From JAAXPZ01 sp965215705 (GTDB taxonomy: Bacteria > Campylobacterota > Campylobacteria > Campylobacterales > Sulfurovaceae): 64,000 bases of DNA. The notes beneath the pieces were generated by a model. It saw only the letters and a list, made by a program, of their open reading frames with translations, made no database searches and was not told where the DNA came from. The stretch spans positions 682,001 to 746,000 of the forward strand of contig CBDCEE010000003.1 of assembly GCA_965215705.1 (NCBI GenBank). The letters run 5' to 3'. Below, piece after piece: positions 52,265 to 61,013 of the stretch; position 1 is the stretch's first letter; each line of letters begins with the position of its first letter. A program made the translations under genes and the position numbers.

Positions 52265-53626
52265 CTATCCGAGAAATCCCAACTTTTTGACTGCGAAACT
52301 ATTAAGATTTGGGAAGATATCATGAAGTTCCGATTCACTCGCCCCGAACCATTTGACGATCGTAGCCAGATAGCTCTCCATCGCTGTGGTCGGGATCATA
52401 CGGTCGATCCAGGCATCCGGTGAGTTCGGGGTGAGTTGCGGCATCGTACCGTAGATCTCTCCTCCCTTGACCGCAGCACCCATCACAAAGGCATGTGATC
52501 CCCAGCCATGATCTGTACCGGCACCGTTGGGGCTAAGTGATCGTCCAAAATCGGAGATCGTAAACGTCGTCACACTCTCTGCTATACCCATCTTCTCCAA
52601 GGCATCCTGAAAAGTACCCAGTGACTCACTCAGATAGCCTACCTGATGTTCATTGTCACCGTCATGGGTATCCCAGCCATGATGGTTCACAAAAAAGATC
52701 TGCCGCTTACGCTGCCCTGGGAAGTTCTCTTTGACAGAGAGTATCTTGGCAACAACCTCCAACTGCTTCCCCAGTGGCTTGCCTGTCTCATGTGTACCTG
52801 TGTCAAAAGTATCAAACGCCTGGACCCCTTCAAAAAGTGTTCCTCCCAGCGTCTCCTGCTGCTTGAGTTTTCCTACTCTTCGCCTCGCAAAAGCTGCCAT
52901 GAGTTTGTTGCCGTCACTCTGCTTGGCTTCATACATATCCTGATAGACATTACCCAGTGCATCACCGCCCGACTCCGGACCAAACCCGTAGTATCGCATC
53001 GTATCCGGTGAGATATAGGCATCATCAAATGCGATCGCTTCTGCTTTACCACCAAGCTGCATGAGATTGTTTCCTGCTACGGTGACATTGAAATAGGGGT
53101 TTGGCGTGGGATAGAAGGCATCTCCTGCTCTGGCTGCCCATCCATTTCTGAGTACCTTTTTGGCACTTCCGAGCATCCAGAGATCACGCTGAGTGTTATG
53201 TGCGAAAAGCTGGCTGGGAAGGATCGCTGATCCCTCCTCTATCTCCTTGCGTGTTGTGGGTTTGACCAGAGTACCGACATTGGCAATGATCGCAAGTTTG
53301 TGTGCTTCAAAAAGTGTCTGCATGCTTGCCATATTGTCACGCAGTCCATAGTCATCAGTGATAGGCAATAGTGTATCTCTCTGTAATGCCATACCCTGTC
53401 GTACAGCTTTATAAGCATCATAGGCATCCTGTTGCAGGGGAGCGACCATATTGAATGCATCTGCTCCACCTTCGAGCAGCACGCAGACAATCGCTTTGTA
53501 CTCTCCATCCACCTCTGCCGCCTCCAGCTGTGATAAAGAACCCAACATCGCCATCAGCGGTGAAGCGGTTGCTACCCCTGCAAGGGAGTGTTTCAAAAAA
53601 TCTCTTCTGTTCAGTTGTTTTTTCAT
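52265..53626 (-). CDS. DUF1501 protein with twin-arginine signal
   Basis: A 453-residue protein starting MKKQLNRRDFLKHSLAGVA, a Tat signal with the NRRDFLK motif, then the DUF1501 fold of the alkaline-phosphatase-like type: CVLLEGGADAFNMVAPL, FFVNHHGWDTHDGDN, TFTISDFGRSLSPNGAGTDH and GSHAFVMGAAVKGGEIYG. These exported proteins have an unknown substrate. It lies 10 bp after the DUF1800 gene, its usual partner. Confidence 0.9.
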   Translation of the reverse strand: MKKQLNRRDFLKHSLAGVATASPLMAMLGSLSQLEAAEVDGEYKAIVCVLLEGGADAFNMVAPLQQDAYDAYKAVRQGMALQRDTLLPITDDYGLRDNMASMQTLFEAHKLAIIANVGTLVKPTTRKEIEEGSAILPSQLFAHNTQRDLWMLGSAKKVLRNGWAARAGDAFYPTPNPYFNVTVAGNNLMQLGGKAEAIAFDDAYISPDTMRYYGFGPESGGDALGNVYQDMYEAKQSDGNKLMAAFARRRVGKLKQQETLGGTLFEGVQAFDTFDTGTHETGKPLGKQLEVVAKILSVKENFPGQRKRQIFFVNHHGWDTHDGDNEHQVGYLSESLGTFQDALEKMGIAESVTTFTISDFGRSLSPNGAGTDHGWGSHAFVMGAAVKGGEIYGTMPQLTPNSPDAWIDRMIPTTAMESYLATIVKWFGASESELHDIFPNLNSFAVKKLGFLG

Positions 53627-53636
53627 CTTCTACTCC

Positions 53637-55385
53637 TTATCTCTGCAGTGCATAGTCCGGTGAAGTCATCACCAGACCGATCGTGTAGCGTGCCAGCTTC
53701 TCATCTGTCATATCCGTGTCGGTAGCATGTGTCTGCATATACTTTTTGATGGCATCCCTGCTGCCTGCACTGAGGTTCCCTCCTGTCAAGAGCAGGTCCA
53801 GATGATCCAGCAGGGCATCGTACTTCTTCTCATGTACCAGTGTAATCTCTCTATCCAATTTTAGCTCAGCCGTGATATCATAAAGTTCATAAACAAATCC
53901 ATTCTTATTAATAATCCCCATCAAAAGACCATCAATACCACCTTTACCATAAAGCTCAAGTTCCGGTGCGGCAAGCCCCTGTTGTTTCAATCCATAGGGA
54001 GCATCCTGTGGTGTAAAGTAGTTGAACACCGTCAGTGCTTCCAGCGGTCCCTCCTGCCTGGTAAACCCTGTACTGTTAAAGTTAAATGATCTGTACTTGT
54101 AAAGTGCGGTATCTCCCTGCTTGAGGATATGTTCCGCATTTTGTGCATGGAATGCCCTAAAAAGATGAGAAACAAACAGTAGTGGCTCTCTGAATTTCCC
54201 AAACGTCTCAGGGCTTTTCTGTACCCCTTGCACTGCCTCTTCATCCAAGAGTATCGCTTTGATCACTGCCTTCATATCTCCTTTGATCCCTTTGCCGTTG
54301 TCATTGAAAGCAGCAGCCACTCTCTGCACATATGCAGGAGAAGGGTTACTGGTCACAAGTCTCTGTATCAACTGTTTGGAGATAAAAGGGGCTGTGTTGG
54401 GATGCATAAAGAGAATATGCAGTGCTCTGTTGATATCTGTTTTTGTATCTCCACCAGCAGGGATCGACTCTTGGGCTAGCAGTATCTTCTTCTGCGAGCT
54501 GTCATGCTCCTCTTCGTAGGCGACCATCGGTGATGTTCTGGCATGATAGGAAGCAAAAGAGGCTTCACTCTCAAACTGTTCGTTATCATCACTCAGTCCG
54601 GTAAAGACCTTTGCCATCTCTTCTATATCATGCTGATCATAAGTTGGCATTGTTTTACTATTCTGAAGCTTTTTACTACCATCAAGATTGAGCTGATATA
54701 ACCCTATGGTAAAGAGTTGCATTACTTCTCTAGCATAATTTTCATCGGGGTGGCTTCCCACAACAGGATCTGCTTTGGCATTACCCAGATAGCTCAGGTA
54801 TCTTCCCATCGCAGGATGATAGGTCACCTCACGAAGCAGTGTCTCAAAGTTGCCAAAGGCATGTTTAACCAACAGGTCATAGTAGGAGACCCGTGCACCC
54901 GGAAAAGTAAGCAGCGGACCGTTTCTGGAGATCACCAGTATCTCACTGAGTGCGTAAGCCACACGCTGACGTAGCTGATCCTGTCCATTGACCGCAATAT
55001 CCCACCAGGCATCACGCTGTAAGGAGAGCAACCCGTCACTGTACTTTTTCCAATCCTCTGGATGTGCTTGCAGGTCACCGATACCATGGACCCCTTTGGC
55101 ATGTGTGTATGCCCATGTCATATGGTAGTTTGGATTCTGATCAAATTGCTCCTCTATCCATGTTTCATAATCCTTCAGATCTACAAGGGCATCTGTCTCT
55201 TCTGCGGTAGCCCCAAATGTGGCACGAGATAAAAAGGAAGATGCTTCTTGGGGAGAGTGCACCACACTGTTCAGCACCGGACCTGTACTGTTTTGCTCTG
55301 CGGAGACAGCACTGCCACCTCCACACCCAAGTACCGATAAACCATAACCCATTACTATGAGATACCCCATCATCTTTCGTACCAT
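53637..55385 (-). CDS. DUF1800 lipoprotein
   Basis: A 582-residue protein with lipobox signal GLSVLGCGGG and DUF1800 features: ASSFLSRATFGATAEETDAL, QRVAYALSEILVISRN, ENYAREVMQLFTIGLYQLN and LALL-type C-terminal MTSPDYALQR. RBS AAGGGAAG supports ATG 55385. DUF1800 and DUF1501 proteins occur together in many bacteria and are exported by different routes (Sec lipoprotein and Tat), suggesting an envelope complex of unknown role. Confidence 0.9.
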   Translation of the reverse strand: MVRKMMGYLIVMGYGLSVLGCGGGSAVSAEQNSTGPVLNSVVHSPQEASSFLSRATFGATAEETDALVDLKDYETWIEEQFDQNPNYHMTWAYTHAKGVHGIGDLQAHPEDWKKYSDGLLSLQRDAWWDIAVNGQDQLRQRVAYALSEILVISRNGPLLTFPGARVSYYDLLVKHAFGNFETLLREVTYHPAMGRYLSYLGNAKADPVVGSHPDENYAREVMQLFTIGLYQLNLDGSKKLQNSKTMPTYDQHDIEEMAKVFTGLSDDNEQFESEASFASYHARTSPMVAYEEEHDSSQKKILLAQESIPAGGDTKTDINRALHILFMHPNTAPFISKQLIQRLVTSNPSPAYVQRVAAAFNDNGKGIKGDMKAVIKAILLDEEAVQGVQKSPETFGKFREPLLFVSHLFRAFHAQNAEHILKQGDTALYKYRSFNFNSTGFTRQEGPLEALTVFNYFTPQDAPYGLKQQGLAAPELELYGKGGIDGLLMGIINKNGFVYELYDITAELKLDREITLVHEKKYDALLDHLDLLLTGGNLSAGSRDAIKKYMQTHATDTDMTDEKLARYTIGLVMTSPDYALQR

Positions 55386-55532
55386 AGCTTCCCTTTTCTT
55401 AGAATCGTACCATTATTGTATCTAAATTATTGGCATGGACAGTCACACTCAGGTAACGAAAATCTACTATACTTTCTTTACCAACAACAGACAAAACAGC
55501 GATAGTTTAAAAAGTATACTAAAGGGTTATAG

Positions 55533-55997
55533 ATGAAATGGATTGCTGGCGTGTTGATCGCACTGGAGATGGGTGTGCTGTCTCACTATGATGCATCAGA
55601 ATATAAAAATACCGATCTTAAAAGCAGTCAGATCAAAGCAATCAAACAGCCGTTTGTTCCTATAGATATCGTCAAGGCAAAGCTACAGTTCGAGGGCAGA
55701 AGTGCCATGATGCCTGTCGCACTCTTCTCGATCGATACAGAGATGCTCTCCTCCATGAAAAGAGGGGAGAGGCTTATGTTGAAAAATATTGACCAGCACT
55801 CCTATCAACTTGAAGTCAAAGAGAAACACTATTTCAAGAACAGTATCGCGATCCAGTTCCAGTGCCAGACCAATGGTAGTCCATGCAGTGCTGCTGTTAC
55901 TATCGGTTCCACACATACCTATATGCTGCTGCACACTTCTCACGGGATTTATGAGATGGAAGCGAGAAATGATGTGGCATACTTCTACAAGAAGTAA
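55533..55997 (+). CDS. Secreted protein, unknown
   Basis: A 154-residue protein with a short hydrophobic N-terminus (MKWIAGVLIALEMGVLSHYDA) and a beta-rich body (MMPVALFSIDTEMLSSMKRGERLML; YQLEVKEKHYFKNSIAIQFQ) with two cysteines. RBS is poor. No family recognised. It converges on the thioredoxin-like gene at 56018. Confidence 0.6.
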   Translation: MKWIAGVLIALEMGVLSHYDASEYKNTDLKSSQIKAIKQPFVPIDIVKAKLQFEGRSAMMPVALFSIDTEMLSSMKRGERLMLKNIDQHSYQLEVKEKHYFKNSIAIQFQCQTNGSPCSAAVTIGSTHTYMLLHTSHGIYEMEARNDVAYFYKK

Positions 55998-56017
55998 AGC
56001 CATCTCTCTATATCACG

Positions 56018-56404
56018 TTACTTTTTATACAGTTTAAGATACTCGATAAACTGTTTGGCATTAGCGCCTCCAACTACCCTGTTGATCAGTTTTCCATCTT
56101 CACTCACTACATAAAACGTAGGTACAGCGAAGAAACTAAACCCTTCTGGCAGCATATCATTATCAATATCCAACATCACCGGTATAAAATGCTTAGAGAG
56201 AAAACTTGCAACTTTTTTTTGTGTGAAAACATCCTGCTTCATTCCATTACAAGTCGGTCAATCTTTTGCTGAATACATCATTATGATAGGTTTATGTACT
56301 TTTTTTGCTTGTTTTAATGCATGGTCATAGTCATGTAGCCATGTGCCGGCATAAAGAGATATACCGGTAAATAGGATGGCTAAACCCAAAAAAACTTTTT
56401 TCAT
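56018..56404 (-). CDS. Thioredoxin-like protein with in-frame UGA, probable selenoprotein (U-P-T-C)
   Basis: Start at 56404, after AAAGGAGAAAAG, opens a signal peptide (MKKVFLGLAILFTGISLYAG). The frame meets one TGA at 56258-56260, residue 49, in MMYSAKD-U-PTC-NGMKQDVF, and then continues with a full thioredoxin-like domain (FIPVMLDIDNDMLPEG; FAVPTFYVVSEDGK; ANAKQFIEYLKLYKK) to TAA. TGA sits where the first Cys of CPTC belongs, so selenocysteine is the simplest reading; total 128 residues. A small hairpin follows at a suitable distance. A Cys-to-stop mutation is the alternative. No selA/selB lies in this window. Confidence 0.75.
56226..56240 (-). promoter_or_regulatory. Candidate bacterial SECIS hairpin
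   Basis: Downstream of the UGA in the mRNA, GAAGCA and UGUUUU pair (four Watson-Crick and two G-U pairs) around the loop GGA, with 23 nt between UGA and loop. A bacterial SECIS needs a stem-loop at about this distance with G early in the loop. The stem is short, so support is moderate. Confidence 0.45.
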
Positions 56405-56492
56405 CTTTTCTCCTTTATATTCTAATAGAATAGAAGTATACACTTTCTCATGTGCAATGACTGTGTACTGAGCACCCTATACTCTTTTTAGA

Positions 56493-56498
56493 TATAAT
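56493..56498 (+). promoter_or_regulatory. TATAAT -10 box of the helicase gene
   Basis: A perfect TATAAT. Transcription would start near 56505, leaving a short leader with the SD AAGGAAG at 56514-56520 and then the ATC at 56526. This argues that translation begins there and not at the first ATG at 56634. Confidence 0.6.
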
Positions 56499-56525
56499 GG
56501 CAGCAATACAATCAAGGAAGACCCT

Positions 56526-57794
56526 ATCAAAGCATTTGAAAAATTTAATTTACACCCCTCTATCATCAAAGCCCTCTCAGATCAAGGCTATGACCATGCC
56601 ACTGCCATACAGAGTCGTGTCATCCCCGCAGCCATGAAAGGGATGGATGTCATCGGTGCCTCCAAGTCCGGTACAGGCAAAACTGCTGCATACATCCTAC
56701 CCCTACTCAACAAGCTCAACAAAGTAGTCAAAACAGAGCACAAAGTACTGCGTGCGATGATCATCGTACCTACGATCGAACTGGCAGATCAGGTCTCACG
56801 CAATATCGTCGCACTCAGCAAACATATCGATATCATGACGGTCAAAGTGCAGGGCGGCTCACAAAAAAGTACACAGATCAGCAAACTCAAGCAAGGAGCA
56901 GATATCGTCGTCGCTACCCCCGGTAGGCTGCAGGATTTTATCACTAACAAGAAGATCAATCTGGAGTTTATAGAAACCGTCATACTGGATGAAGCAGATA
57001 CGATGCTGGAGCTTGGCTTTCTGCCTGATATAAAAAATATACTCAAACAGTGCAAACGGCCCAGACAGACACTGATGTTCTCTGCAACCATCTCACAAAA
57101 TATCAAAAAACTCGCCAAAGAGTTTCTCAAAGATCCTGCGATCGTAGAGGTAAGTGAGCGGCGTGATGTGGTGGATGCGATCAAACACCGAGCCTACAAG
57201 GTGGACAGAGCGCGCAAAGCAGAACTCACCGCACGGCTCATCCAAGACTCTGGAGCCAAGCAGGTGCTACTCTTTGCCACTACCAAGACCTCAGCAGATG
57301 CGATCTTTACCTATCTCAAGAGTCAGGAGATCTGGACAGCCGTGTTGCATGGTGACCTCAACAGAGGCACCAGAGCCAAAGCCCTTGCCCTGCTCAAAAG
57401 CGGCAAAACACAGGTTCTCGTCGCCACCGATATTGCTGCCAGAGGGATCGATATCCCCGAGCTGCCGTTGGTCATCAACTATGACTTCCCTGAAAGTACC
57501 GATGATTTCACGCACCGGGTCGGTCGCACAGGCAGAGCCCAGCACAAGGGTGCGGTGATCACGCTACTCACCATCAGAGACTACAACAAATTTTCCAAGA
57601 TAGAGAAGCATCTCAAACTCAACATCAAGCGAGAGGTCTATCCAGGATTTGAGCTGACCGATACCCAACCCCGTCAGGCACAACCCCGCAAAAAGTCTCT
57701 TAGAGAGAAAAAAGGCTATATAGACAAAGATAAAAAACGACAACAAGCCTATGCCAAGAAAAAGCCTAAAAAACCGGGGCTGAAGAAGCGATAA
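56526..57794 (+). CDS. DEAD-box RNA helicase with apparent AUC start
   Basis: The frame from 56526 encodes IKAFEKFNLHPSIIKALSDQ and a Q motif (HATAIQSRVIPAAM), then Walker A ASKSGTGKTAA, PTIELADQ, TPGRLQDF, Walker B VILDEADTM, SAT, ATDIAARGIDIPEL, HRVGRTGRAQ and a basic tail (RKKSLREKKGYIDKDKKRQQ). No ATG, GTG or TTG is in frame between the TGA at 56469 and ATG 56634, which would delete the Q motif. ATC 56526 has SD AAGGAAG 5 nt upstream, so either AUC is used or the ATG has mutated. Total 422 residues. Confidence 0.8.
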   Translation: MKAFEKFNLHPSIIKALSDQGYDHATAIQSRVIPAAMKGMDVIGASKSGTGKTAAYILPLLNKLNKVVKTEHKVLRAMIIVPTIELADQVSRNIVALSKHIDIMTVKVQGGSQKSTQISKLKQGADIVVATPGRLQDFITNKKINLEFIETVILDEADTMLELGFLPDIKNILKQCKRPRQTLMFSATISQNIKKLAKEFLKDPAIVEVSERRDVVDAIKHRAYKVDRARKAELTARLIQDSGAKQVLLFATTKTSADAIFTYLKSQEIWTAVLHGDLNRGTRAKALALLKSGKTQVLVATDIAARGIDIPELPLVINYDFPESTDDFTHRVGRTGRAQHKGAVITLLTIRDYNKFSKIEKHLKLNIKREVYPGFELTDTQPRQAQPRKKSLREKKGYIDKDKKRQQAYAKKKPKKPGLKKR

Positions 57795-57799
57795 CTTCG

Positions 57800-58720
57800 A
57801 TGAAACTGACAGAGCACCGCTACTTCCCCTATCTGATTATGATCATCCCTCCCCTGCTCTGGGCAGGCAACTTCATCGTAGGCAAAGCCGTCTCAGATCA
57901 GCATGCTCCATTGGGGCTCTCCTTTTGGCGATGGTTTCTGGCATCTATGATCTTTGTGCCTTTTGCTGCTCGATCGATGTGGGAACAACGTACCGTGATC
58001 AGAGACTCTTTTTGGCAGATCGCTCTGCTGGCACTACTGAGTGTCAGCCTTTTCAACTCTCTGGCATACATCAGTCTCCAGTATACCACTGCGACCAATG
58101 CTACCCTGCTCAACTCTTTTATCCCGATCTTTATCCTCATTCTGGGTACACTTTTTTTCAAAGAGCAGATCAGAACCAAACAGATCATCGGTGTCCTTGT
58201 CTCACTGCTGGGCGTGATCGCGATCCTGACCAAGCTGGACAGCACTATCCTACTGAATCTGGAGATCAACCGTGGCGACCTCTGGATGCTTCTGGCATCT
58301 CTGGACTGGGCACTCTACTCGATCCTACTCAAATACCTCAGACCCAAGGAGCTCTCTCCTGTGCCGTTTTTAGGACTATTGCTTATATTGGGTACAGCAA
58401 TGATACTCCCTGCCTATCTCATCAACCCCTTTGCCGAGCCAAGCATCATACTAAACCGTGATATGGTATTGGCACTGGTCTATATCGCGATCTTCCCCTC
58501 GATCATCTCCTATCTCGTATGGAACTATGGCATGAAACGACTGGGTGCAGCAGTCGGTGGACAGTACATCCACCTCATGCCACTCTTTGGCTCTATCATG
58601 GCAGTACTGTTTCTGAGGGAAGCGATCCAGCTCTTTCATATCGTAGGAGCCCTGCTGATCGGATCAGGTCTCTGGCTCTCTCTACATGCATCCAAAACAC
58701 AGCGACCAGAAGCGGAGTAG
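57800..58720 (+). CDS. EamA/DMT-family transporter
   Basis: A 306-residue protein of ten membrane helices in two EamA repeats: PPLLWAGNFIVGKAVSD, TNATLLNSFIPIFILILGTLFFKEQ, and GDLWMLLASLDWALYSILLKYL, GAAVGGQYIHLMPLFGSIMAVLFLRE. It likely exports metabolites or amino acids. It starts 5 bp after the helicase stop and is probably co-transcribed with it. Confidence 0.9.
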   Translation: MKLTEHRYFPYLIMIIPPLLWAGNFIVGKAVSDQHAPLGLSFWRWFLASMIFVPFAARSMWEQRTVIRDSFWQIALLALLSVSLFNSLAYISLQYTTATNATLLNSFIPIFILILGTLFFKEQIRTKQIIGVLVSLLGVIAILTKLDSTILLNLEINRGDLWMLLASLDWALYSILLKYLRPKELSPVPFLGLLLILGTAMILPAYLINPFAEPSIILNRDMVLALVYIAIFPSIISYLVWNYGMKRLGAAVGGQYIHLMPLFGSIMAVLFLREAIQLFHIVGALLIGSGLWLSLHASKTQRPEAE

Positions 58721-58788
58721 GTTCCTCGGCACTTTCTGGGCACTTTTTCATGTTACTATATGCAAATATTCAGCGAGGAGAAGAAAAG

Positions 58789-59223
58789 ATGAAGAAGAGC
58801 CTAGTCATACTCTATGCAATGACATCTTTCGTGGGGGCAGACAACCTCATAATAAAAGAGAGTAAGAGTGATTTCAACACTACAGTGAAGCAGATACAAA
58901 AGTCCATCCAGGAACGGGATATGAAGATCCTCGGACTGATAGACCACAAAGAGATCGCACACCAAGGTACCATGAATATCAATGATGAACAAGTGATCCT
59001 CTTTGCCAACCCCAACTATAACAGCCGTATGATCCTCAATGACCCCAATGTGGCACTGGAGTTACCGATGAAGATCGCTGTACGGAAAGATTTTGAAGGA
59101 AAAGTCTGGGTCATCTACCGAAACCCTATAGATCTCAAGGAAAACTACAATCTCAAGCACTGTGGTGTACTACCTGAATTGGAAAAAACCATCGATAGTA
59201 TTACAGGAGAGGTCGCACGGTAG
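58789..59223 (+). CDS. Secreted DUF302 protein
   Basis: Start at 58789, after GAGGAGAAGAAAAG; longer readings run through the EamA gene in another frame. The 144-residue protein has a short signal (MKKSLVILYAMTSFVGADN) and a DUF302 domain (FNTTVKQIQKSIQERDMKI; EQVILFANPNYNSRMILND; ALELPMKIAVRKDFEGKVWVIY). It differs from the membrane-anchored DUF302 at 34 kb. Function unknown. The spacer 59224-59499 after it is A+T-rich with no gene seen. Confidence 0.85.
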   Translation: MKKSLVILYAMTSFVGADNLIIKESKSDFNTTVKQIQKSIQERDMKILGLIDHKEIAHQGTMNINDEQVILFANPNYNSRMILNDPNVALELPMKIAVRKDFEGKVWVIYRNPIDLKENYNLKHCGVLPELEKTIDSITGEVAR

Positions 59224-59499
59224 ATTTTTCTCCGTGAATTTCTTCTACCATTGCATCAACTATTACCACCAATCTCAGTACACTATTTTCTCTCTTTTGA
59301 AAGTCTATTCTCTTTCATACTATTTAGCAAAACAAAAGAAACTGGTGCATATAATATATCAGTCGATAATACATCATTTATGATAAGTATAATTGATTAT
59401 TCTAGTAAGAAATTATGGTGACTTTGGCGTGTTATGGCCATCTTTATTCTAGGCCATTTCTAAGATCTATTCTCATACTAAAACGGGAGTAACAGTAAA

Positions 59500-59754
59500 A
59501 TGGATTTTTTTCTCTTTTTGATTCTACTTGCCATGTTTGGCTCATTTATCCGATTGGTTATCGGACCAAATTTTGCAGATAGGGTGGTCGCTTTTGACAT
59601 TATGGGTATCATGGCTATTTCTCTGCTGGTACTTTTATCTATCTTCTACAAGAGTCCGCTCTATCTGGATGTAGCTTTTGTCTTTGCCTTGATTGGTTTT
59701 ATCGGCACGATACTCTTTGCCAGATTCAATATATTGAGGGGCAAAGATGCTTAG
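59500..59754 (+). CDS. mrpF: Mrp antiporter subunit F
   Basis: An 84-residue protein with three helices, typical of MnhF/MrpF (IRLVIGPNFADRVVAFDIMG; LDVAFVFALIGFIGTILFARF). First gene of the antiporter operon; it overlaps the next by 8 bp. A subunit E gene, which often comes first in Mrp/Mbh operons, is not found upstream. Confidence 0.9.
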   Translation: MDFFLFLILLAMFGSFIRLVIGPNFADRVVAFDIMGIMAISLLVLLSIFYKSPLYLDVAFVFALIGFIGTILFARFNILRGKDA

Positions 59755-60061
59755 TATATTGGGATATAGTTGGATAGGACTGGGTATCATGCTGTTTATG
59801 CTCAGTGCCCTGGGACTGCTAAGAATGCCAGATACTATCACAAGAATGCATGCTGCCACCAAAGCCTCTACTTTGGGCAGCGTACTGATCATGATAGGGG
59901 CAGCCTTTCTTGCACCACATCTTTGGTTCAAGCTGCTGCTTTTGGGTTTATTTATACTTTTGACCAATCCACTCTCTGCTTCTATCCTGGCAAGAAGTGC
60001 CTATCTCCGTCATGGTTTCTTCAACAAGAGTGGTGTAGACGACCTAAAGGATGCAGAATGA
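59747..60061 (+). CDS. mrpG: Mrp antiporter subunit G
   Basis: A 104-residue protein with three helices and the MnhG signature GLLRMPDTITRMHAATKASTLG, and C-terminal NPLSASILARSAY. It overlaps mrpF by 8 bp and the next gene by 4 bp. It is part of the membrane complex exchanging Na+ or K+ for H+. Confidence 0.93.
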   Translation: MLSILGYSWIGLGIMLFMLSALGLLRMPDTITRMHAATKASTLGSVLIMIGAAFLAPHLWFKLLLLGLFILLTNPLSASILARSAYLRHGFFNKSGVDDLKDAE

Positions 60062-60303
60062 CCGGATTACTCATACTTGTGATTTTTATCTCTTTGGTTC
60101 TGATGGCATTCCTGGTGGTTTCCAGTGGGGATCTTGCCAGTAGTGTCATCTATTTTATGGCATTTGGTTTGGGAAGTACTGTACTATATTTTCTCTTCTC
60201 CGCACCCGATGTAGCACTGACAGAAGCGGTAATCGGCGCAGGGATCAGTGCGGTGGTCTTTTTGGTTGCACTCCTGCAGACCCAGACAAAGGAAGAGGTA
60301 TGA
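60058..60303 (+). CDS. DUF4040/MbhD-like antiporter subunit
   Basis: Start at 60058, a 4-nt overlap with mrpG. The 81-residue protein has three helices and SAPDVALTEAVIGAGISAVVF, the motif found at the C-terminus of MrpA and in MbhD-type subunits. A separate gene for this piece is the archaeal Mbh/Mbx layout, not that of classic mrpA. Confidence 0.88.
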   Translation: MTGLLILVIFISLVLMAFLVVSSGDLASSVIYFMAFGLGSTVLYFLFSAPDVALTEAVIGAGISAVVFLVALLQTQTKEEV

Positions 60304-61013
60304 ATCTAAAAAAAACCGTTTCACTCAAAACGATCCTCACTGCTCTGCTGATCTCATTCATGTCTATACTGTTACTGGGCGTGATCATGCATACCGCCTA
60401 TACAGACACTTCACTGGGCTATGACCTGCTCAAGATCAATACAGAGCTCACCCAGAGTGCCAACGCTGTCACCTCCGTGGTAACCTATTTTAGAGGGCTG
60501 GATACACTGGGAGAAGTAACTATCCTCTTTCTCAGTATTTTTGGTATCGGTATCGGTATCGAAAGATCGGACAGGATGAAGACAGTCTTGACCCATGACA
60601 ATACACTGCTCAAGATTGGTGCACAGGTATTGTTTCCTCTGATCGTACTGTTTGGACTATACATTATAGTACATGGTCACCTCAGCCCCGGTGGCGGATT
60701 TCAGGGAGGCGTGATCATCGCCAGTGCTTTTCTGCTGATGTTCCTCTCTTATGGTGACTCCTATGACCTTGACCACAAAGTGCTCTCGCTATTTGAAGCA
60801 CTGAGTGGTGCAGGTTTCGTATTTGTCGGTATCCTCGCTGTATTTACAGGGGGGCTTTTCCTGGGGAACACACTCCCTCTGGGAGTTATGGGGAAGCTGT
60901 TCAGCTCCGGTATACTGCCGATTATCTATATCTTTGTAGGACTCAAGGTCGCTGCAGAGATCACCGTACTGGTAGAATATTTTTTAAGGACACAAGATGC
61001 TAGAGACGCTTAA
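60300..61013 (+). CDS. mrpB: MbhE-MrpB fusion subunit
   Basis: A 237-residue membrane protein. Residues 1-90 (TSVVTYFRGLDTLGEVTILFLSIFGIGIG in part) match the MbhE-like segment that in MrpA follows the DUF4040 part; residues 100-237 are MnhB (IVHGHLSPGGGFQGGVIIASAFLLM in part). It overlaps the previous gene by 4 nt and the next by 17 nt. It is a structural part of the antiporter complex. Confidence 0.88.
   Translation: MNLKKTVSLKTILTALLISFMSILLLGVIMHTAYTDTSLGYDLLKINTELTQSANAVTSVVTYFRGLDTLGEVTILFLSIFGIGIGIERSDRMKTVLTHDNTLLKIGAQVLFPLIVLFGLYIIVHGHLSPGGGFQGGVIIASAFLLMFLSYGDSYDLDHKVLSLFEALSGAGFVFVGILAVFTGGLFLGNTLPLGVMGKLFSSGILPIIYIFVGLKVAAEITVLVEYFLRTQDARDA

Noticed and set aside
58519..58788. 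Long N-terminal extension of the DUF302 protein at 58.8 kb
   Set aside because: The extension lies inside the EamA gene in another frame. The ATG at 58789 has a strong RBS and signal peptide.
59224..59499. Short frame (59162-59383) in the spacer before mrpF
   Set aside because: It starts inside the DUF302 gene in another frame and is A+T-driven. No RBS or family resemblance.
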